This document shows positions 26,638 to 40,488 of a stretch of 64,000 nucleotides of DNA, piece after piece. The notes beneath the pieces are model-generated. The model was not told the DNA's origin. It made no database searches and saw only the letters and a list, made by a program, of their open reading frames with translations. The stretch is from Anas platyrhynchos (Eukaryota; Chordata; Aves; Anseriformes; Anatidae). Every line of letters starts with the position of its first letter. Position 1 is the first letter of the stretch. The stretch is taken from the NCBI RefSeq assembly GCF_047663525.1, contig NC_092600.1:4336001-4400000 (forward strand), given 5' to 3'. A program made the translations under genes and the position numbers.

Positions 26638-27446
26638 CATGTACTACAGACCTCCTGCACTCCTGCAGCCTACAATTAGCTCTGCTCTGGGCAAGCTTCA
26701 TGGTGACCCCTCTGCTGCTCTCAGCTCTGGCTGGTTGCTGTTCCAGGAGCAGCAGCATGGTACAGAACAACATAACGTGGAGCCTCAGGCTGGGAGGCAT
26801 TAAAGAAGGACCACATCTCTTTGATTGTTAATTAAGAGCTCAGAACTGCACATCCTATAATGACTGCAGGTGATGGTCACTGCGTACAAGGTTGTCCTGC
26901 AGGCAGCATTCTTTGTAGAAATGTGCCAGGCCAGAAAATCCCACCCAAACACACCTGAACATCAAGTTACATTTGGGTTTGGATCCTAAGAATTGCAGCC
27001 AAATCACTACTGTGCTGGGGACTAATTTCCCTTTCTAGGCAAGCTCCAAGCAATTCTGGTTTCAAACCTGAACTTCTGCTCAGTTTGGGCTCTGCACTCT
27101 CTCCCTCAGCATCCAGCCTCCTCTTTCCTCTTTTTATTTTTTTGTACATGACAGTGCTGTAAACATACTGTCCAAGCTTTATGGCACACTCTGCTTCTTT
27201 CTCTGAAGCCCAGAAGCACTTCTAGGAATTCCTCCCACTGCTCTGAAAGCACCAGCTCACCTCTGCAAGGCTGGGGGAAATCCGTTCGCAGACCTTCTGC
27301 ACGGGGGGACCAACCCGGCACGTCACGAGCTTGTAAGTAGCACTGATTCTAACCCAGGGGACCATGTTCAGCCAGCTCAAACCTGCATACATTTTTAGGA
27401 ATACATTATGTATGAGGGTAGAGCTGTGCAAGTAGAGTTGAAGTTT

Positions 27447-27465
27447 AAAAAAAAAAAAAAAAAAA
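27447..27465 (+). repeat. A19 homopolymer
   Basis: Nineteen uninterrupted A. Confidence 0.93.
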
Positions 27466-28957
27466 GCCAATTTACCTTTTGCTTCCTGCCATACTCAGTC
27501 CTAAGACTGAAATTTGATGAAGTAAATTCCAAGAGGTGTATTCCATGGTATAGGGATTGGCAGGTGACAGTTTACTTTCCATGCTGTCAGACAAGTGGTG
27601 CATTTTGAAGGCCGTTCCCCACCAGCTGCTCACCCAGAAGGGTCGGGCACAGCTTCACGCAGGGTCAGGAACGGGAGCGCTTGCCCTCTCTGTCTCTGCT
27701 GGAGCCACCGGTAAAAAAAAAACTACACTAACACCAAAGCAAGTTGTTTTGCCACAAGACACAAGGCTGTGCAATTGCTGTCCAAAATTCAGGGCAGTAC
27801 TTCTGCAAAAATAAAGCAAAAACTCGCCCCAAACTCCATCTGAAACAGTTTTTGTATCGCCGTGAATGCAAATGCGCGAAGCCGCTGGAGGCGTTCTGTC
27901 ATATGCCAGGCTCTGGAGTCCTGCGGGTTTTCTGTCAAAGACGCCAAAGCTTTGATGCCAAAAGAACCGAGTTTGCAATTATATCGTTTGCCTTTTTATT
28001 CCCTATTTTTTTCTTATTTCCTTATTGCCTTTTCTAGGAAATGCTTAAAATAAATTGATGATGGATGGATAAGGAAGGAGCCTTAAACCAAGAAGGGTAA
28101 AAAGCCATTACATGGATGTGTTCAAATGTAGGGAAAATTATATAATGATATGTTACATCTACACTATTAAGAAGTTAAAATGGACTATAAAAGGAAGGTA
28201 GAATTGAAGGCAAAATAATAGGACTATTTCCAGCACATTTCAAACAAAAAGCTGGTAACAGGAGTTGTCAAACATTTCTGAAATCAAAAGACAAAAACTA
28301 CCTCCTCAGGCACTTAAAAAATAAATAAAAATAAGAAACACTTCTGTTGGCAGAAAGGAGGGAAACAGACACCAGAAATGAATGTTTTCTTCTCTCAGGT
28401 AAGTGCTATTGCCCAGGATACCAAACCCAGAAGAGACCATGGGGAATTTATTCCTGCAGACTAACAAAAGCCACCCACAGCTGCAATCACCCCTCAAATT
28501 CTACAGGGAAAAAAAAAATAATAAAAAAGCAGAATAGCCAACACCACCCTAACCACATTGTGCTGGGAGAGCTACATCTGAGGCAGAGTCCTGAGTTTCC
28601 ATACCACAGCACAGTCCAGCACTGCCTCTTCAAGGAGAGGAGCCAGGAGCACTGGGGAGTAGCTGAGGGTGAGCAGAAATAAGTGATTTAAATTGGATAC
28701 CCTCGTCCGTTCATGGGCCATCGGGGCTGCTATGAGGAAGGGGTGACGTCCTGGTTATTTTGAAGTGCTAATCTGAAAGTGTTGTCAGAGACCATCCAGA
28801 TAAAGTTAATTGAGGAGCCAGGGTAGAGCCATTGCAGAGAGTGGCTGTGTTTTGAAAAAGCCTTTCTTTGTCTCTGTGTCAGTCTCATCTTGTTTAACTT
28901 TCCTGTATCAGCCATGCTGAAAAAATACATCAAGTCAAGCAATGTCTTTTGGGTTTC

Positions 28958-28978
28958 TTTTTTTTTCCCCCCCCCCCC
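28958..28978 (+). repeat. Abutting T9 and C12 homopolymers
   Basis: Nine T (28958-28966) followed by twelve C (28967-28978). Confidence 0.92.
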
Positions 28979-29039
28979 TCCTTTTCTTGAGGGACTGAAT
29001 ATTGTCCCAGACAGAAATTGCAGGCCAGGCTTGGAAGCC

Positions 29040-29115
29040 CTCTAGCTCAAATACCGATTGACTTCAGTGGGGTTTCCATGTGTGAAGTACATGCAAGATC
29101 AAGCACATCGGTCAT
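29040..29115. repeat. Possible fragment of an old amniote repeat
   Basis: GATTGACTTCAGTGGGGTTT, followed by alternating ACATGCAAG and AAGCACAT words, is reminiscent of a repeat common in turtles, crocodiles and birds that carries 'cattgacttcaatggg'. The resemblance is short and recalled from memory. Confidence 0.3.
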
Positions 29116-29649
29116 TGTTATAATACCACTTACAAAAGCACTTCATGCTTCAGAAATAAATTGATAGCTGCAAGAGGAACAAAAGAGTGTGCACATTATG
29201 GTACAGCTGAATGGAGGCTCAGCATTGCTTTACATTATGTGGGCCATACAAGTTTGCTGGTTAGATGATTAGAAGGGTTATTAAGGCAATTCACTATCTT
29301 ATGCCCCTGTTCTGCCTTATACATGCAGTAAAGACCTTAAAGCCTACTATTTCTTCTAAAACAATGAGAAAACAAGACACAAATTCGGCAAGCCCTACAA
29401 AAGCTGAAACATTACGCAGCAGTTGAAGAAAATAAGCTGTTGGCAGCTATAAGTTGTAAAGCAAGGCAAAAGAGAACCTATGGTTAACACTTCGTATATC
29501 TCCAAATGACTTGCCATAATCTTGTGACACCAGGAGCTACGTCCACTAGCATGACATTTTGATAACCTGTGCTTTTAAAACCAAATCAACAAAAATAGAA
29601 AAAGCAGAGATAAGTCATAGCAGGAACCAAGAAGGAGTTGGATTGTGTT

Positions 29650-29694
29650 TTGTTTTGTTTTTTTTTGTTGTTGTTTTTTTTTTTAAAAAAAAAG
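29650..29694 (+). repeat. T-rich low-complexity tract ending in A9
   Basis: Interrupted TTTTG and TTG units lead into a T run and then an A run. Confidence 0.85.
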
Positions 29695-29786
29695 CCGTTT
29701 GTATAGGTGTGTGGCCACACTGGGATACTCTTCATCTTCCTGGAGAATAGCACAAATATAGGGTACAAAAAAGGATTTCAGATTTT

Positions 29787-29811
29787 AAAAAAAAAAAAAA
29801 AAAAAAAAAAA
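29787..29811 (+). repeat. A25 homopolymer
   Basis: Twenty-five uninterrupted A. Confidence 0.95.
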
Positions 29812-32119
29812 GATTATTCACAACTCTGGAAGTCTCAGGAAAGACCAAGAAGTACTAAAGTATTCTGCAATTACTTCTTGTAATAACTACAAAAGGATCT
29901 AAATTAACATAAATCTCAGGCCAGCTTGTGATTATGGACAGAGAAGTATGGGGCACCACAAATATCCAGCTACGTTTTCACTTTAAACAATTTTTGAGGA
30001 CACACAAGAGATAAAAGGAAGCCCTGAAAAAGGACTGAGAAGAAATTATGTATGTGTGTTTGTCCGCGAAGCACAGAGCATCTAAATGAGGACTCGCATA
30101 AAACAAACTGCAATAGAGACCTTAGGCAGCACGTTAGGAGAGCATCAGACAAGGGTAAATATTTGTTGTGAGCTTACAGCAAACAACCGATGGCCTTTAC
30201 GAGACCTAGCAGAGAACCGAAACCCACTTAGATCTCATATGCACAAACAGAAAAGCATTCGCAAGCAAAATTTTGTTCACACCACTAGTCCCACCGTCAG
30301 CAGCCGTGCTGGCTCATCTGATGAGTGGCAATTTCATTTTATGCATCAGAAATAAGCTCCTCGATAATATAATTTTGAGGAAGACACTTGTGTGACAAAT
30401 ACCCGTTTCATACTAGTCTGCTATTAATTTTGGAATGTTGTTTTTATTTTAAACCCACTCTCGTCTCCCGAGGTCCTTCTGCAGCCTTGCCTTCCTTCAG
30501 TGCCTAACTGATGCCATCGTGTGGTGGAAAAGGCTCTAACGCTGGCAGCAGGTAGCCAAAATAATCCCTAAAACACTCCAGCCCAGTGCCCCTGGGGCAG
30601 ACCTCCTTCTCCCTCACAGCCTCTAAGGACTGGGTTTCCACTGAATGATTCTTGCCCGACTTTTGGCTTTTTCCAGGGAAAACCAGCACATTTCATACAC
30701 TGCTCTGGGATGCTTCCTGGGCAGGTTTCACTTGCCCCTAGATGCTCCACTCGCATTTTCTCCAGCCTTCTTCTCAGAGCACTGACCTTACCCACTCGAA
30801 ATAAGTCCAGTCCTCCCTCCTGTCCCAAAATACACAAGTACTTCCCTCTCCCCAAGCCAAATGAACGGGTCTCCCCCACACACACACACCCTGCCTGTCC
30901 CCCTTGCTGGGGCGACCACACTTGGCCTCCTGTGGATGGCTGCAAAAAGTGGGCTAACCAACAAGGAGTTGCATGCAGAGATCCAGCTCCCTTGCTCAGA
31001 CCTTTTTCTATTGCACATATTGCTCCATCAGCCATTGGTTGCGTGCAGGTAGAAATCTTTCATTTCCAAGTTGTGCTTCTTAACGAAGCTCCCAGATACA
31101 GGCTGAGAATAGGGGGGGCAGGCAGATACTTGCAGTGCTTCACTTGGTGCCTTGGTGAAGAGTCACCAGAAAAACCTTCCTGGTTTCCTAAAACCCACAC
31201 ATGGACAATGACTGGGACTCCACCACAACCACCTGCAGCACAGACAGCAAAGGTTTTGTCTCCACCTGCCTTGGTGAGCCCCTGCCTCCCCCAGGGCCCC
31301 CAGAAGGTTTTGTTGTTTCAGCCTCCAGAAAGGCCAGGCTTTTTCTGAGCAACAGATACAGCAACCGATCTACCTGTCTGGTGACAGGTAAGAGATTGCC
31401 CCCCCACACCCCTTATATTTTCTTCTCCCCTAACTTAATTTGCTGCTGCTTTATTAAGTATTGGATTTTGGTTTATATAAAGGTAAACAATGTTATCACA
31501 CAAATCTTAATCTTATAATTGCAGCCTCACTTGAATTGCTTGATGATTAGCTTCTAGGCATAACACTCATCTCATTCAGTTATACCTTCATTATCATCAG
31601 ATTCATTAATTTCATCCTCTGCGTGCTAAAACACTGCATGGTTAAAGGCAACATTTAGCAATATTCAGAATATCAGCAAGGTTTCCCAGTCCCTGCTGAA
31701 GAGTTTGTAGAAGCAATATTGCACCAAGAGGATCAAGGAGTTATTTTTTCCTTTAAATCCTTGATGCATTGAGGTGATTGTATGTGTGTCTATATATATA
31801 TATTTAACTTAACTATTACTTAATTATTCAAACTGTACCAAACCATAGCTGCAGCGTATCCTGAGCATGGTAAATGGCCTTGGGGTGGGCTCTGAGGGGC
31901 TGTGGGTGAGGCTGGGAGCTGCCTCCTCCTGCCCCACATGAGAGGAGCACAGCTGGAGAGGCCAGGATCCGTGCCTGCTTGCAGGGATGAGCATTTTGTC
32001 AGGTACATCACTACCTGTCAGCAGCAGGATTTGCTCATCCTCCTGTCATCCATGGCTTTGCAGGCAGATTGGCTTTTTATTTTTATTCTGTAGCTGTTCC
32101 TGGCAGCACCTTACACCAC

Positions 32120-32610
32120 CAGGTCATGCACAGTTCCTTCGTATTCCTGGACTTGTTAGAGTGGGTCCAGAGGAGGCCACAAGGATGATCAAAGGCTGGG
32201 CACCTCTTCTAGAAAGAAAGGCTGAGAGAGCTGGGAATGTTCAGCCTGGAGAAGAAAAGGCTCTGGGGAGACCTCATTGTGGCATTTCAGTTCTTAGAGC
32301 AGGCTTATAGGAAAAAATGGAGAGAAACTTTTTACATGGACGGATAGAGATAGGACAAGGGGAATGGTTTTAAACTAAAAGAAGGGAGATGTAGATTAGA
32401 TGTAAGGAAGGAATTCTTTACTATGAAGGTGGCAAGGTGCTGAGCAGGCTGCCCAGAGCAGCTGTGGGTGCCCCAACCCTGGAAGTGCCCAAGGCCAGGC
32501 TGGATGGGGTTTGAGCAACCTGGGCTGGTGGGAGATGTCCCTATCCATGACAGGGGATTGGAGCCAGGTGGGCTTTAAGTCCCTGCCAACCCCAACCTTT
32601 CCCTGATTCC
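32120..32610 (+). mobile_element. CR1 LINE 3'-end fragment, 5'-truncated
   Basis: The stretch carries diagnostic CR1 3'-region phrases in order: GTCCAGAGGAGGCCACAAGG, TTCAGCCTGGAGAAG, GATAGGACAAGGGGAATGG, GGCTGGATGGGG, and a terminal TCCCTGATTCC like the CR1 3' repeat. It is severely 5'-truncated and scattered with substitutions and small gaps, so it is old and dead. The 5' edge is uncertain, somewhere between about 32090 and 32150. CR1 is the main LINE family of birds and common in other sauropsids, which supports the host assignment. Confidence 0.93.
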
Positions 32611-35600
32611 AGCACCATTAAGGCTGTTTTAAATAAACACGGCTGGAAGGAGGCTGAGATCACAGCAGGGAGGAGGCTCAATCACAGCAGCTCGGTGAGG
32701 GATGGAAAGCAGCCACTGAGGTTACGAGCTCGGGAGAAACTGTCTCTAAGCGACAAAGGTGATGAATACAGAGGCAGCAAAGCCATCAAACCAAGCCTGG
32801 TATAGCCTCTCCAAGCCACCCAGGGTACGCTTATCAAATTACTGTTCATTATAGCTACAGAAGAGTAAAATAGGGGTGTCATGACATTTATCTTTAAAAC
32901 ACGTGTTTTAGTACCTGCTTGAAGAGTGATGTTTTGACAAGATTCCCCCGCCCTCCCATAGGGAAATGAAACCCTTACAGGCACAAAATGTGCCCTTCAG
33001 GAATTGCAACAGACAGGTATGTGAAAATGAGTACTCTAAAGCTACTCCTGTATCAGCTTATAAAGGCTTTTGTACAGCACCACCAGAACAAAGAGGTCCT
33101 AGATGAACATAACATTACCAAACCAGTTCACATCACTACAGGACATGTCTGTACTCCTGGGCCACTGAGGAGAACAAATACACAACACAGAGAAATAGCT
33201 GGCTGTGTTCCAGCTAGAGGCACAGTGACCAGTGCATGTGAGGCATAAACTTTAGGTTATAAACACAGTATTTTAGCTTCATACTGAACCAACATTATTT
33301 TTGTAGAGATTGATACAACAACACTAGTTGTAGGCGAGAAGTGGTGCAGCTGACCTGCAAATAAACCACAGAAACATTCCCCTGGCACACTGAATTTAAT
33401 AGGTAAAAAGGAAGGAATTAAGTAAATACACATGCAAATATGTGGGCCAATTTAATAGGGGCCTTTGGGCTCAAGTGCTAACATTTGTACAGCTTACATT
33501 CTGCACATCTTTTGTGTACTCTTAGGCTACAGACAGCTTCATTCAACAGCACAAATATGACCCACATTAGAAGAGCAGTGAGACATTTTTCTGGCTTATC
33601 TTCCAGGGCTGGAGCCCAGACACAGGATGGGAAAAGGAACCCAAAATAAGTTTAATCAAAGAGAGGTTTACAATTTCTATTTTACATTTAAAATACCTGT
33701 TTCAGTGGAAACACATTATTCAAATTATATTTCTCTAAGGAACTGCAGAAGATGGATTCCCTAAACACAACAAGAGCTCAGCAGCTCAGTTCCTCTCTAT
33801 CCCTTTAGAAAGCCAACCAAAAACACCAGCAAGGTTGCAAATGAGTATTTCTTGGTGTCTTCTGGAGGTTTCTCACTGCTGGCTGGGGACAATATTAAAC
33901 TGAGCTGGGGAGGAGGGAGCTGCAGGAACATGTGTGAGAGACCCCAGCTCCACAGCACACACCACCCTATACCAGGGAGGACTCCTCCAGCAGAGTTCAC
34001 TCCTCCATGCCTCCTCTAAAATAAAATAAATCACTTATTTACGAATACATAGTCACAGAGCTTGTGAAGCCTCCTGCTATCTCTGCACTGCCTTTATCTG
34101 GGCTCTGGACCAGCTCTTAATAACACTTGCAAGTAGCTGATGGTGGACTGGCACTGCTACAGCAGGGATGTGAACGCAAGTTTGGCTACAGGCTTCATGC
34201 ATACAGAATCATGCCCAACAAATTAAATTAAGTTATATTGAAGCCAGGGACCACTAAAATGTCAGTTAATTAAAGCTGGATTTACCAAAGGCTATGGGAC
34301 ATATTGCCAGCTGTTAATCTGTCAAAATATGAAACTGAAAGGCACTGAGCAGTTTGGGAGATGTTTTAGGGTGATCAGACAACAAATCATGTCACACACA
34401 CACACTGACTTGCCTATGTAAAGTTGCTTACTTTCCAGAGAAGAGATCTTCAAAATGTTAGTTGGCCTTGAAGAGGCCACAAGACCAGGCTCCACTAATA
34501 ATCCCACTCAAACCTGGAGATCTGAGGAACCAATGGTCTTAAAACTAAAACTGATAAGGAAAAGAAATAACGAAAGGGCTCAGTTTCTTCTAAAATTACA
34601 TAATGGTGAAATTTATCAAGCATCAGGTTCTGATTTCACATGTTGCTTTTATATTTACTTGGGATCAAATCTAGATACTCTCTCATTAAAAGCAACAGGC
34701 CAAGTGAAGAAGCAAGGTGGTTTCTCTGGAAGAGTAAAACTAGAGGAACGTGGTCCTGACCTATTTAAATTACAATTATAAAATGAGTTACCTGCAAGAA
34801 AGATACAAATTTCAGAACCAAAGACTTTCTCCTTAGCAGCCACGCTAAGAAATGACGGTGTGTGCATGTGTCACCTCATGTATCTTTTCAAGAAAACTAA
34901 TTAAAAACATGGCATGGTGTCAAGTTTTTGTGTAAGTCTAAATCTCATCTCCATAAACTAATAGAAGGTTTTCTGGTTCAGCAACAAGGCAGCAACAGCA
35001 CAGGCAATCAGTCCCTTCCCAGACGATGCCTGCTTCTGTGTTATGACAGAAAAGTGAAATGCTAATAACCTCTTGAGCCTGATTTCTCGAGTTTGTATTT
35101 CAAAATTACCAACAAAAAAAAAAAAGTATTAAAAAAGTAGGTAGACCACAGCAAATAGGGGGCTCTAAGTTCAACCAAGAGTAATTATTTGCCCTGCAGC
35201 CACCTGCACCCGTTCAACAAAAACATTCTCTGACCTCCAGAAATTTCTAAGTGTTATTTACCAAGCTGAGCAGCATCTAGGTAATGTCACTGAGACTTTA
35301 ATTAGGTTTCTATCAGATCCGAATCCCAGACTCCAGCATCTAGAGAACATCTATTTCAGACTTCCTATTATGGGATCTTCAAATCACAGTGTCCTTCGGT
35401 TCAAATTTTGAAGTCACCTTCCCAAGCACCACATGTCCTATTGCTAACTTGACTTTCAGTGGGGTGCTGAGGGGATAAACTTCAGTTTCCTCTGGAATAA
35501 AAGAGGACCTCAAGAAGACCTTGTAGCTGAAACCCCACACTCTGTCAGCCAAGGGACCCTGTTTGAATGAATCGCACAACAGCTTTCACCTGCCTTGCTG

Positions 35601-36565
35601 GGAGGGAAGGGGAGACGTGGCATGAGTGGAATGGTTATGGATGTGGCCAACCCCAGAGCAGTCAATAATGTGATTTTTTGCACATCAGACATTACACATC
35701 CTCTGGACCCCATCATTTAGCAAGTCCACAACAGCCATGGGTATAATATGTGCAGGGAGGTCACCCCAGGTGGGGCTCAGCAGAGAACATACATTTGGGC
35801 CTCACTGCACCAGTATTGTGATCTCTGAAGTTTTGGGGATACCAGTAAATAGGGATTCAAACTGTGAAATGGGGTAACACAACACATGCCCTGGAAGTGT
35901 TCACAGGTAGCCTCTATCAGCTTAATTGAGGCTGCAGCCCCTACAACCTGCAGGCTCAATTTGGAGTCTCCCCCACCTGCTCCCACCAGCTGTACCTCAG
36001 CTCCCTGCCCCACACTTCACACTACAAAAACAAGTAACAAGATATGTGGCTTAAAAATTCTTGCTTCTTGTCTGCAAGGTGTTTTTTATCGTGTCATCAA
36101 ATGAGGGGCTCAGATACATAGAAGCTGGAAAACTAGGAAAGATTTCTACCACAGTACATTTGATCCCAATCTATATGCAAAATATAGTTCAGCCGCACTG
36201 CACAAGAAGAAAATCATAACCATATGTTTCCAAACACCGAGGAACACAATTTTCAGGAAGATTCAGTGCTGCTAATGTCTCTCTCTCACCAGGCCCACGT
36301 TCATTCATTTGGCTGTGCTGACCCCCAGAGCCCAGCACCCTGCATGGCACATCCTCATGCTGGGACCCAGGCGGGCACTGACGAGCTTCCCTCCTGCCAC
36401 TAATTCCGAGAGGTTCTGCCGAAGCGATTGCTCCTGCAGGCTGGGAATGATTGCACCCTGACAGCCTGATGGAAAACATACATTTACTCCATGTTGACTC
36501 AAATTGCTGCATACATGAGGAGCTGCAGAATTAACTAGATAAGGGAAACAAATTCATAAGTGTAA

Positions 36566-36566
<1 letters not shown>
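32611..36566. other. Intergenic sequence, no gene recognised
   Basis: Unique-looking AT-rich DNA downstream of the CR1 fragment. A short (CA) run lies near 34393. Nothing else was recognised. Confidence 0.65.

Positions 36567-36609
<43 letters not shown>
36567..36609 (+). repeat. A43 homopolymer, the longest in the window
   Basis: Forty-three uninterrupted A between GTGTAAC and GCACGTACAC. No retroposed body was recognised on the 5' side. Confidence 0.95.
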
Positions 36610-36610
<1 letters not shown>

Positions 36611-38033
36611 CACGTACACAAACTCATGGGGAAGCTGCCTGATTGTGTCTAATATCTCCAGCCACACACCTGGCCAAACTCAAATTATCTCTAGATAAAC
36701 ACCAGCTGTGGCAGAAGGGATCACAGTTTCTGCTTCTTGAAAGGCAGGAGGAAGCTGATGCTAGTTTGTATTTTACACTTTTAGGACTTTTATTCCTCTT
36801 TCTCTGAAATATTTGTTTGCTACATTAATAACTGTCAAACATACTAATCAATCATTCTTAAACAGAAAGCAGAGATGGATGGTTTGGTCAATTATTCTTA
36901 TGTTATTGCTGCATAAGGGAAATCATTGTTTAGAATGCATTTGCAGCATTAAAACCCCTGCAATGGGGACCCAAACCACTGGAGCATGAGAGGACCCTGG
37001 AAGCCCAGTGATTGCTTTGTCTCCCTTCTCAAACAGTTTTCTTCCCAAAGCATCATCCAAACAAGCAGAGTAGTGCAGAACACAAATACCTCATGCACAG
37101 TGCAACATATTACATGGAAATAAAGAATTGACTTTAAAAAAAAAAGTATGACTTCTGTCACATCCTTTCTAGCAATGGACCACCTTGACTCCCTTTTGCT
37201 GCCGAACCCCCACAAAACTCATTCTAGGATGCTGGAACAGGCTGTGGAGACGCAGTTATTACCACACTTAACATTTCCATTTCTGTCTTTTCTGATGGGT
37301 GTCACGTTATCACACAATGCTTCCTACACATCCTCCTGTGAGGACAGGACCTTTGCTCTTGGCTGTGCTTCCCGACCTCCTCCTTTTTCTCCATCCCCTT
37401 TATGCTGACACTTGCCTCCCCAGCCACTACTGTGGTGATAATAAATAGCAATGAACCAGAGGAGCAGTGTTGTCTGATCTAACACCCAGGACCACGCACT
37501 GGAGAAACCACAGGACTTTACCACCACCACCTCGCACAAACACCGTCACCACCGTTCACAAAATGCCTGGCGCTGCGTCCACTTGCTAAGCAGGGAGAGG
37601 CTCACATCCATCCCTACCCAAGCAACAAGCCTGACATACATAGCCCTGTGCTGAGAGTTTCAGCCTCTTGCACTTACCTTTTCTCCTGAAGCTTTGTGCT
37701 TGCCCAACATGTCCTCTCCTCCAGCCACAGGGTACGACGTGCCCTGGAACCAGCTCCTCCACCACCAACACCAACTTCCTCAGACGCCACTCACCTTTGA
37801 AGAAGTTTCTTGGAACCACCGAAGAGCACAAGGCATTTTTTACAAAGAGAAGGCAAAAGGAAATCCAGAAAAATGATTAAACTTCCTCTGTGAAGAGCAG
37901 ACAGAGTGGGGGGAAAAAAAAAGTTTCTGAGTGAAGCCATCAACACCTACAGGTGGAAACAATTGATCACAATTAAGACTTAAGTCATGAGCAGGTGTTC
38001 TGGTTTTAAGTAATTCACTTCCACCTGGTTTGC

Positions 38034-38052
38034 TTTTTTTTTTTTTTTTTTT
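38034..38052 (+). repeat. T19 homopolymer
   Basis: Nineteen uninterrupted T. Confidence 0.93.
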
Positions 38053-39246
38053 AAGGTAGCTCCCTAACAATTACATTACCAGTGCTCCTTAATGACAAAT
38101 GATGCATTTCACAGTGGCGATGTGATTGTTTGCACTAGAAGCTTGTGCCAGTCTCTACGATAATAAAAGTTGGTCCTAAATAAGAACATAAAAAATAATA
38201 ACAACAATTTTTGTTAGATAAACCAAATATTCAAAATCTCTTATCCTTTCAAATAATAAATATATAAATACAGAGTTTCATATTCCAAGTACAGCTATTA
38301 AGAACAACATACATAACTAGTCAGTAGGCTGATTTTTGAGACACCTTCTTCAGGGCATGCAGTCCCCAACCCCCTCCACATTCTGGGTTCTCACAAGCCC
38401 CAAGCATTTTAAATCTCCTTTTGCTTTTGCTCTGTCCACTGGGTTGGTCCATCTGGACCACAGTGCACAACCGCAGCTATAGGCTGTAGAAAGGACCTAT
38501 AGGACGGGGCCTGCAGCCCTCGTTCTTTGCAAAGCCTGGCCCAAAGGAGGACTTGAAGAACCACAAAGGAGAAGTGAGGGAAACACAGGCCACTGATCTG
38601 TGGTAGCCTGCTTCCCAATGGGTGTTTTAGCAGCAGGTACTCAGCCTGTGGTACGCAGGGACAAGAAGGACTCGAAATCAAAACCCATTAAGTAATTTCC
38701 TGGTTCCAGGCTGGGAGTAGAGGGAAACCCTAAAATCCTACAAACTCATTTAGTGTGCGAGCCCTCAGCCATTTAAACCCTCAAACCTAGCCTGAACCTG
38801 GAAAGTCAATTTAGACAACATCTAACACTCCTGGAATGATTTTATCATGTTCACCTTGCGAGGTTACCGAAAATTAAGTGTCCCAGGCTGTTTTCCATTA
38901 ATCCACAAATTAGCTGCGTCTTATCAACAACATTTTTTTCCACTAGCTCACTGAGGTCTGTTATCACTGTGCAGCTGCCTCGGGGATTTCTGGGCACTGA
39001 GTCACAGCTTCAGTGCCCCAGCACATGGCATGTCCCTGGGCATACACCAGCCACAGCAGCAACACGTGTGGTGTGTGTTTCGTACATATTCGTGCATTTA
39101 CAACTAAATTCATAATATGCGAATTCATTGTTCATTAAGCTTTTCTTACACAGATGAGAAATATTGCCCGATTCGGAATTAGAGCTGTCTGGAACAGCGT
39201 AGCTCTATAATATTGTTGTTTCCATCAGAGAAATTCTGAACAACAC

Positions 39247-39250
<4 letters not shown>

Positions 39251-39281
<31 letters not shown>
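39251..39281 (+). repeat. A31 homopolymer
   Basis: Thirty-one uninterrupted A preceded by CAACACACAT. Confidence 0.95.
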
Positions 39282-39283
<2 letters not shown>

Positions 39284-40488
39284 GAGGAAATTGGCAAGGC
39301 TGCTCTTCCATCCCGAGGAGGGGCTGCTTGCCATGTTTCCTGTTCGTTAAGGCCTGAACTCTAATTTGGCTGTGGTGCCCCTGTTTCCAGCTGGCTGAGA
39401 GGCTCGCCAGGCTGCCCTCCTGCACAAGGTGACTTTGCAGGCACAGGAGCCCGGCACCACATCTGTGGGATGTTTCACGTTACAAACAGGAGACAAAATA
39501 TTCCAGGTAGGAAGGTTTCAAGGAGGCAGAATGGGCCATCAGAAAGGGATTTGGCTGTGAGTAAAATAAGTAAAACAAAATTTTCTGTAAAAACACCAAT
39601 CCATGTGGTGTTCCCTATTCCTCCAGTGGAAAATCAGAGCCCGGTGATTTCTTCAGGTGGGTTCAGGACGGCTGAGCTCTGTGGAGTGAAATGCGGGGTG
39701 GAGGGAGACACCTATTCCTGGGGAGAAAAGGTTATGTACTGGGTTGTAATGAGATAAAAAATGTCTTCCAAACAGGAGTAATGTTTCTGATGTTGGCCTG
39801 GGGCTAACCAGCAGAAAGGGTTTGTGTTCAAAAATCCTCAAGAAATATCAAATAGGGTATGTTTCTGTCCCAGTACAACTCTGACTTCAAGTACATGATT
39901 TAAATTACACTTTGACATTCACCCAGTGAGACAAACTCAGCATTGGGTGAAAAAAATGCAGAAAAATGATAATATGAAGTAAGGGGCTGACAATCAAAAC
40001 TAACGTTCAGATCTCTTATGCTCAAGAGAAGAACAGAGCCTTTGGGACAGGCATTGCACGTCCTTTAAAGGGCCCCTTTACAAGCTTGGCTGAGTGCAAC
40101 CAGGGTCTTGCTTTTAAGACTTGTAATTTACTGAGCAATATGCTGAGCAGGGGCTGCCGAGGTTTGCAATGAAAGAAGGAGAAGTGGCAGGCTCATGATA
40201 ATACAGTTCGTAAATTGGGGGCAAATCAAATGCATTGAGCTCCAGCAGCTGTGCCAATTAAATCTCATTCAATTTGCTGAACAAGAACATTAGCATTAAT
40301 CACTTTGGCAAATTTCTTAGAATATTTCGCGTCACTAAGTAGTTAAGTGATTTTGTGCTTGTTTATAGAGCAGCATAACTTTACCCAAAGCGAGAGCGTT
40401 AATCACGGAGCAACCGCAGGATGCTCTGGGAGCCCCGGGTAGCTCAGTAGCTCATGGCAACATTTCTGTAGCAGTCCTTCCTATATAC

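Larger units (their letters stand above)
24801..32119. other. Intergenic sequence, no gene recognised
   Basis: Apart from the homopolymers, the candidate block at 26200-26350 and the possible old repeat at 29040-29115, it holds only ORFs of up to about 210 codons. The 212-codon plus-strand ORF at 30710-31348 is low-complexity, proline-rich and opposed by a 155-codon ORF, so it looks like chance. Confidence 0.6.

Noticed and set aside
30710..31348. 212-codon plus-strand ORF
   Set aside because: It is compositionally biased and proline-rich, has antisense ORFs, no domain and no flanking gene structure.
32120..32310. ORF across the CR1 fragment (107 codons) as a gene
   Set aside because: It lies in the 3' part of a 5'-truncated CR1 element and has no conserved protein sequence.
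36567..36609. A43 run as the tail of a processed pseudogene or SINE
   Set aside because: No gene-like or repeat-like body and no clear flanking duplication was seen 5' of the run.
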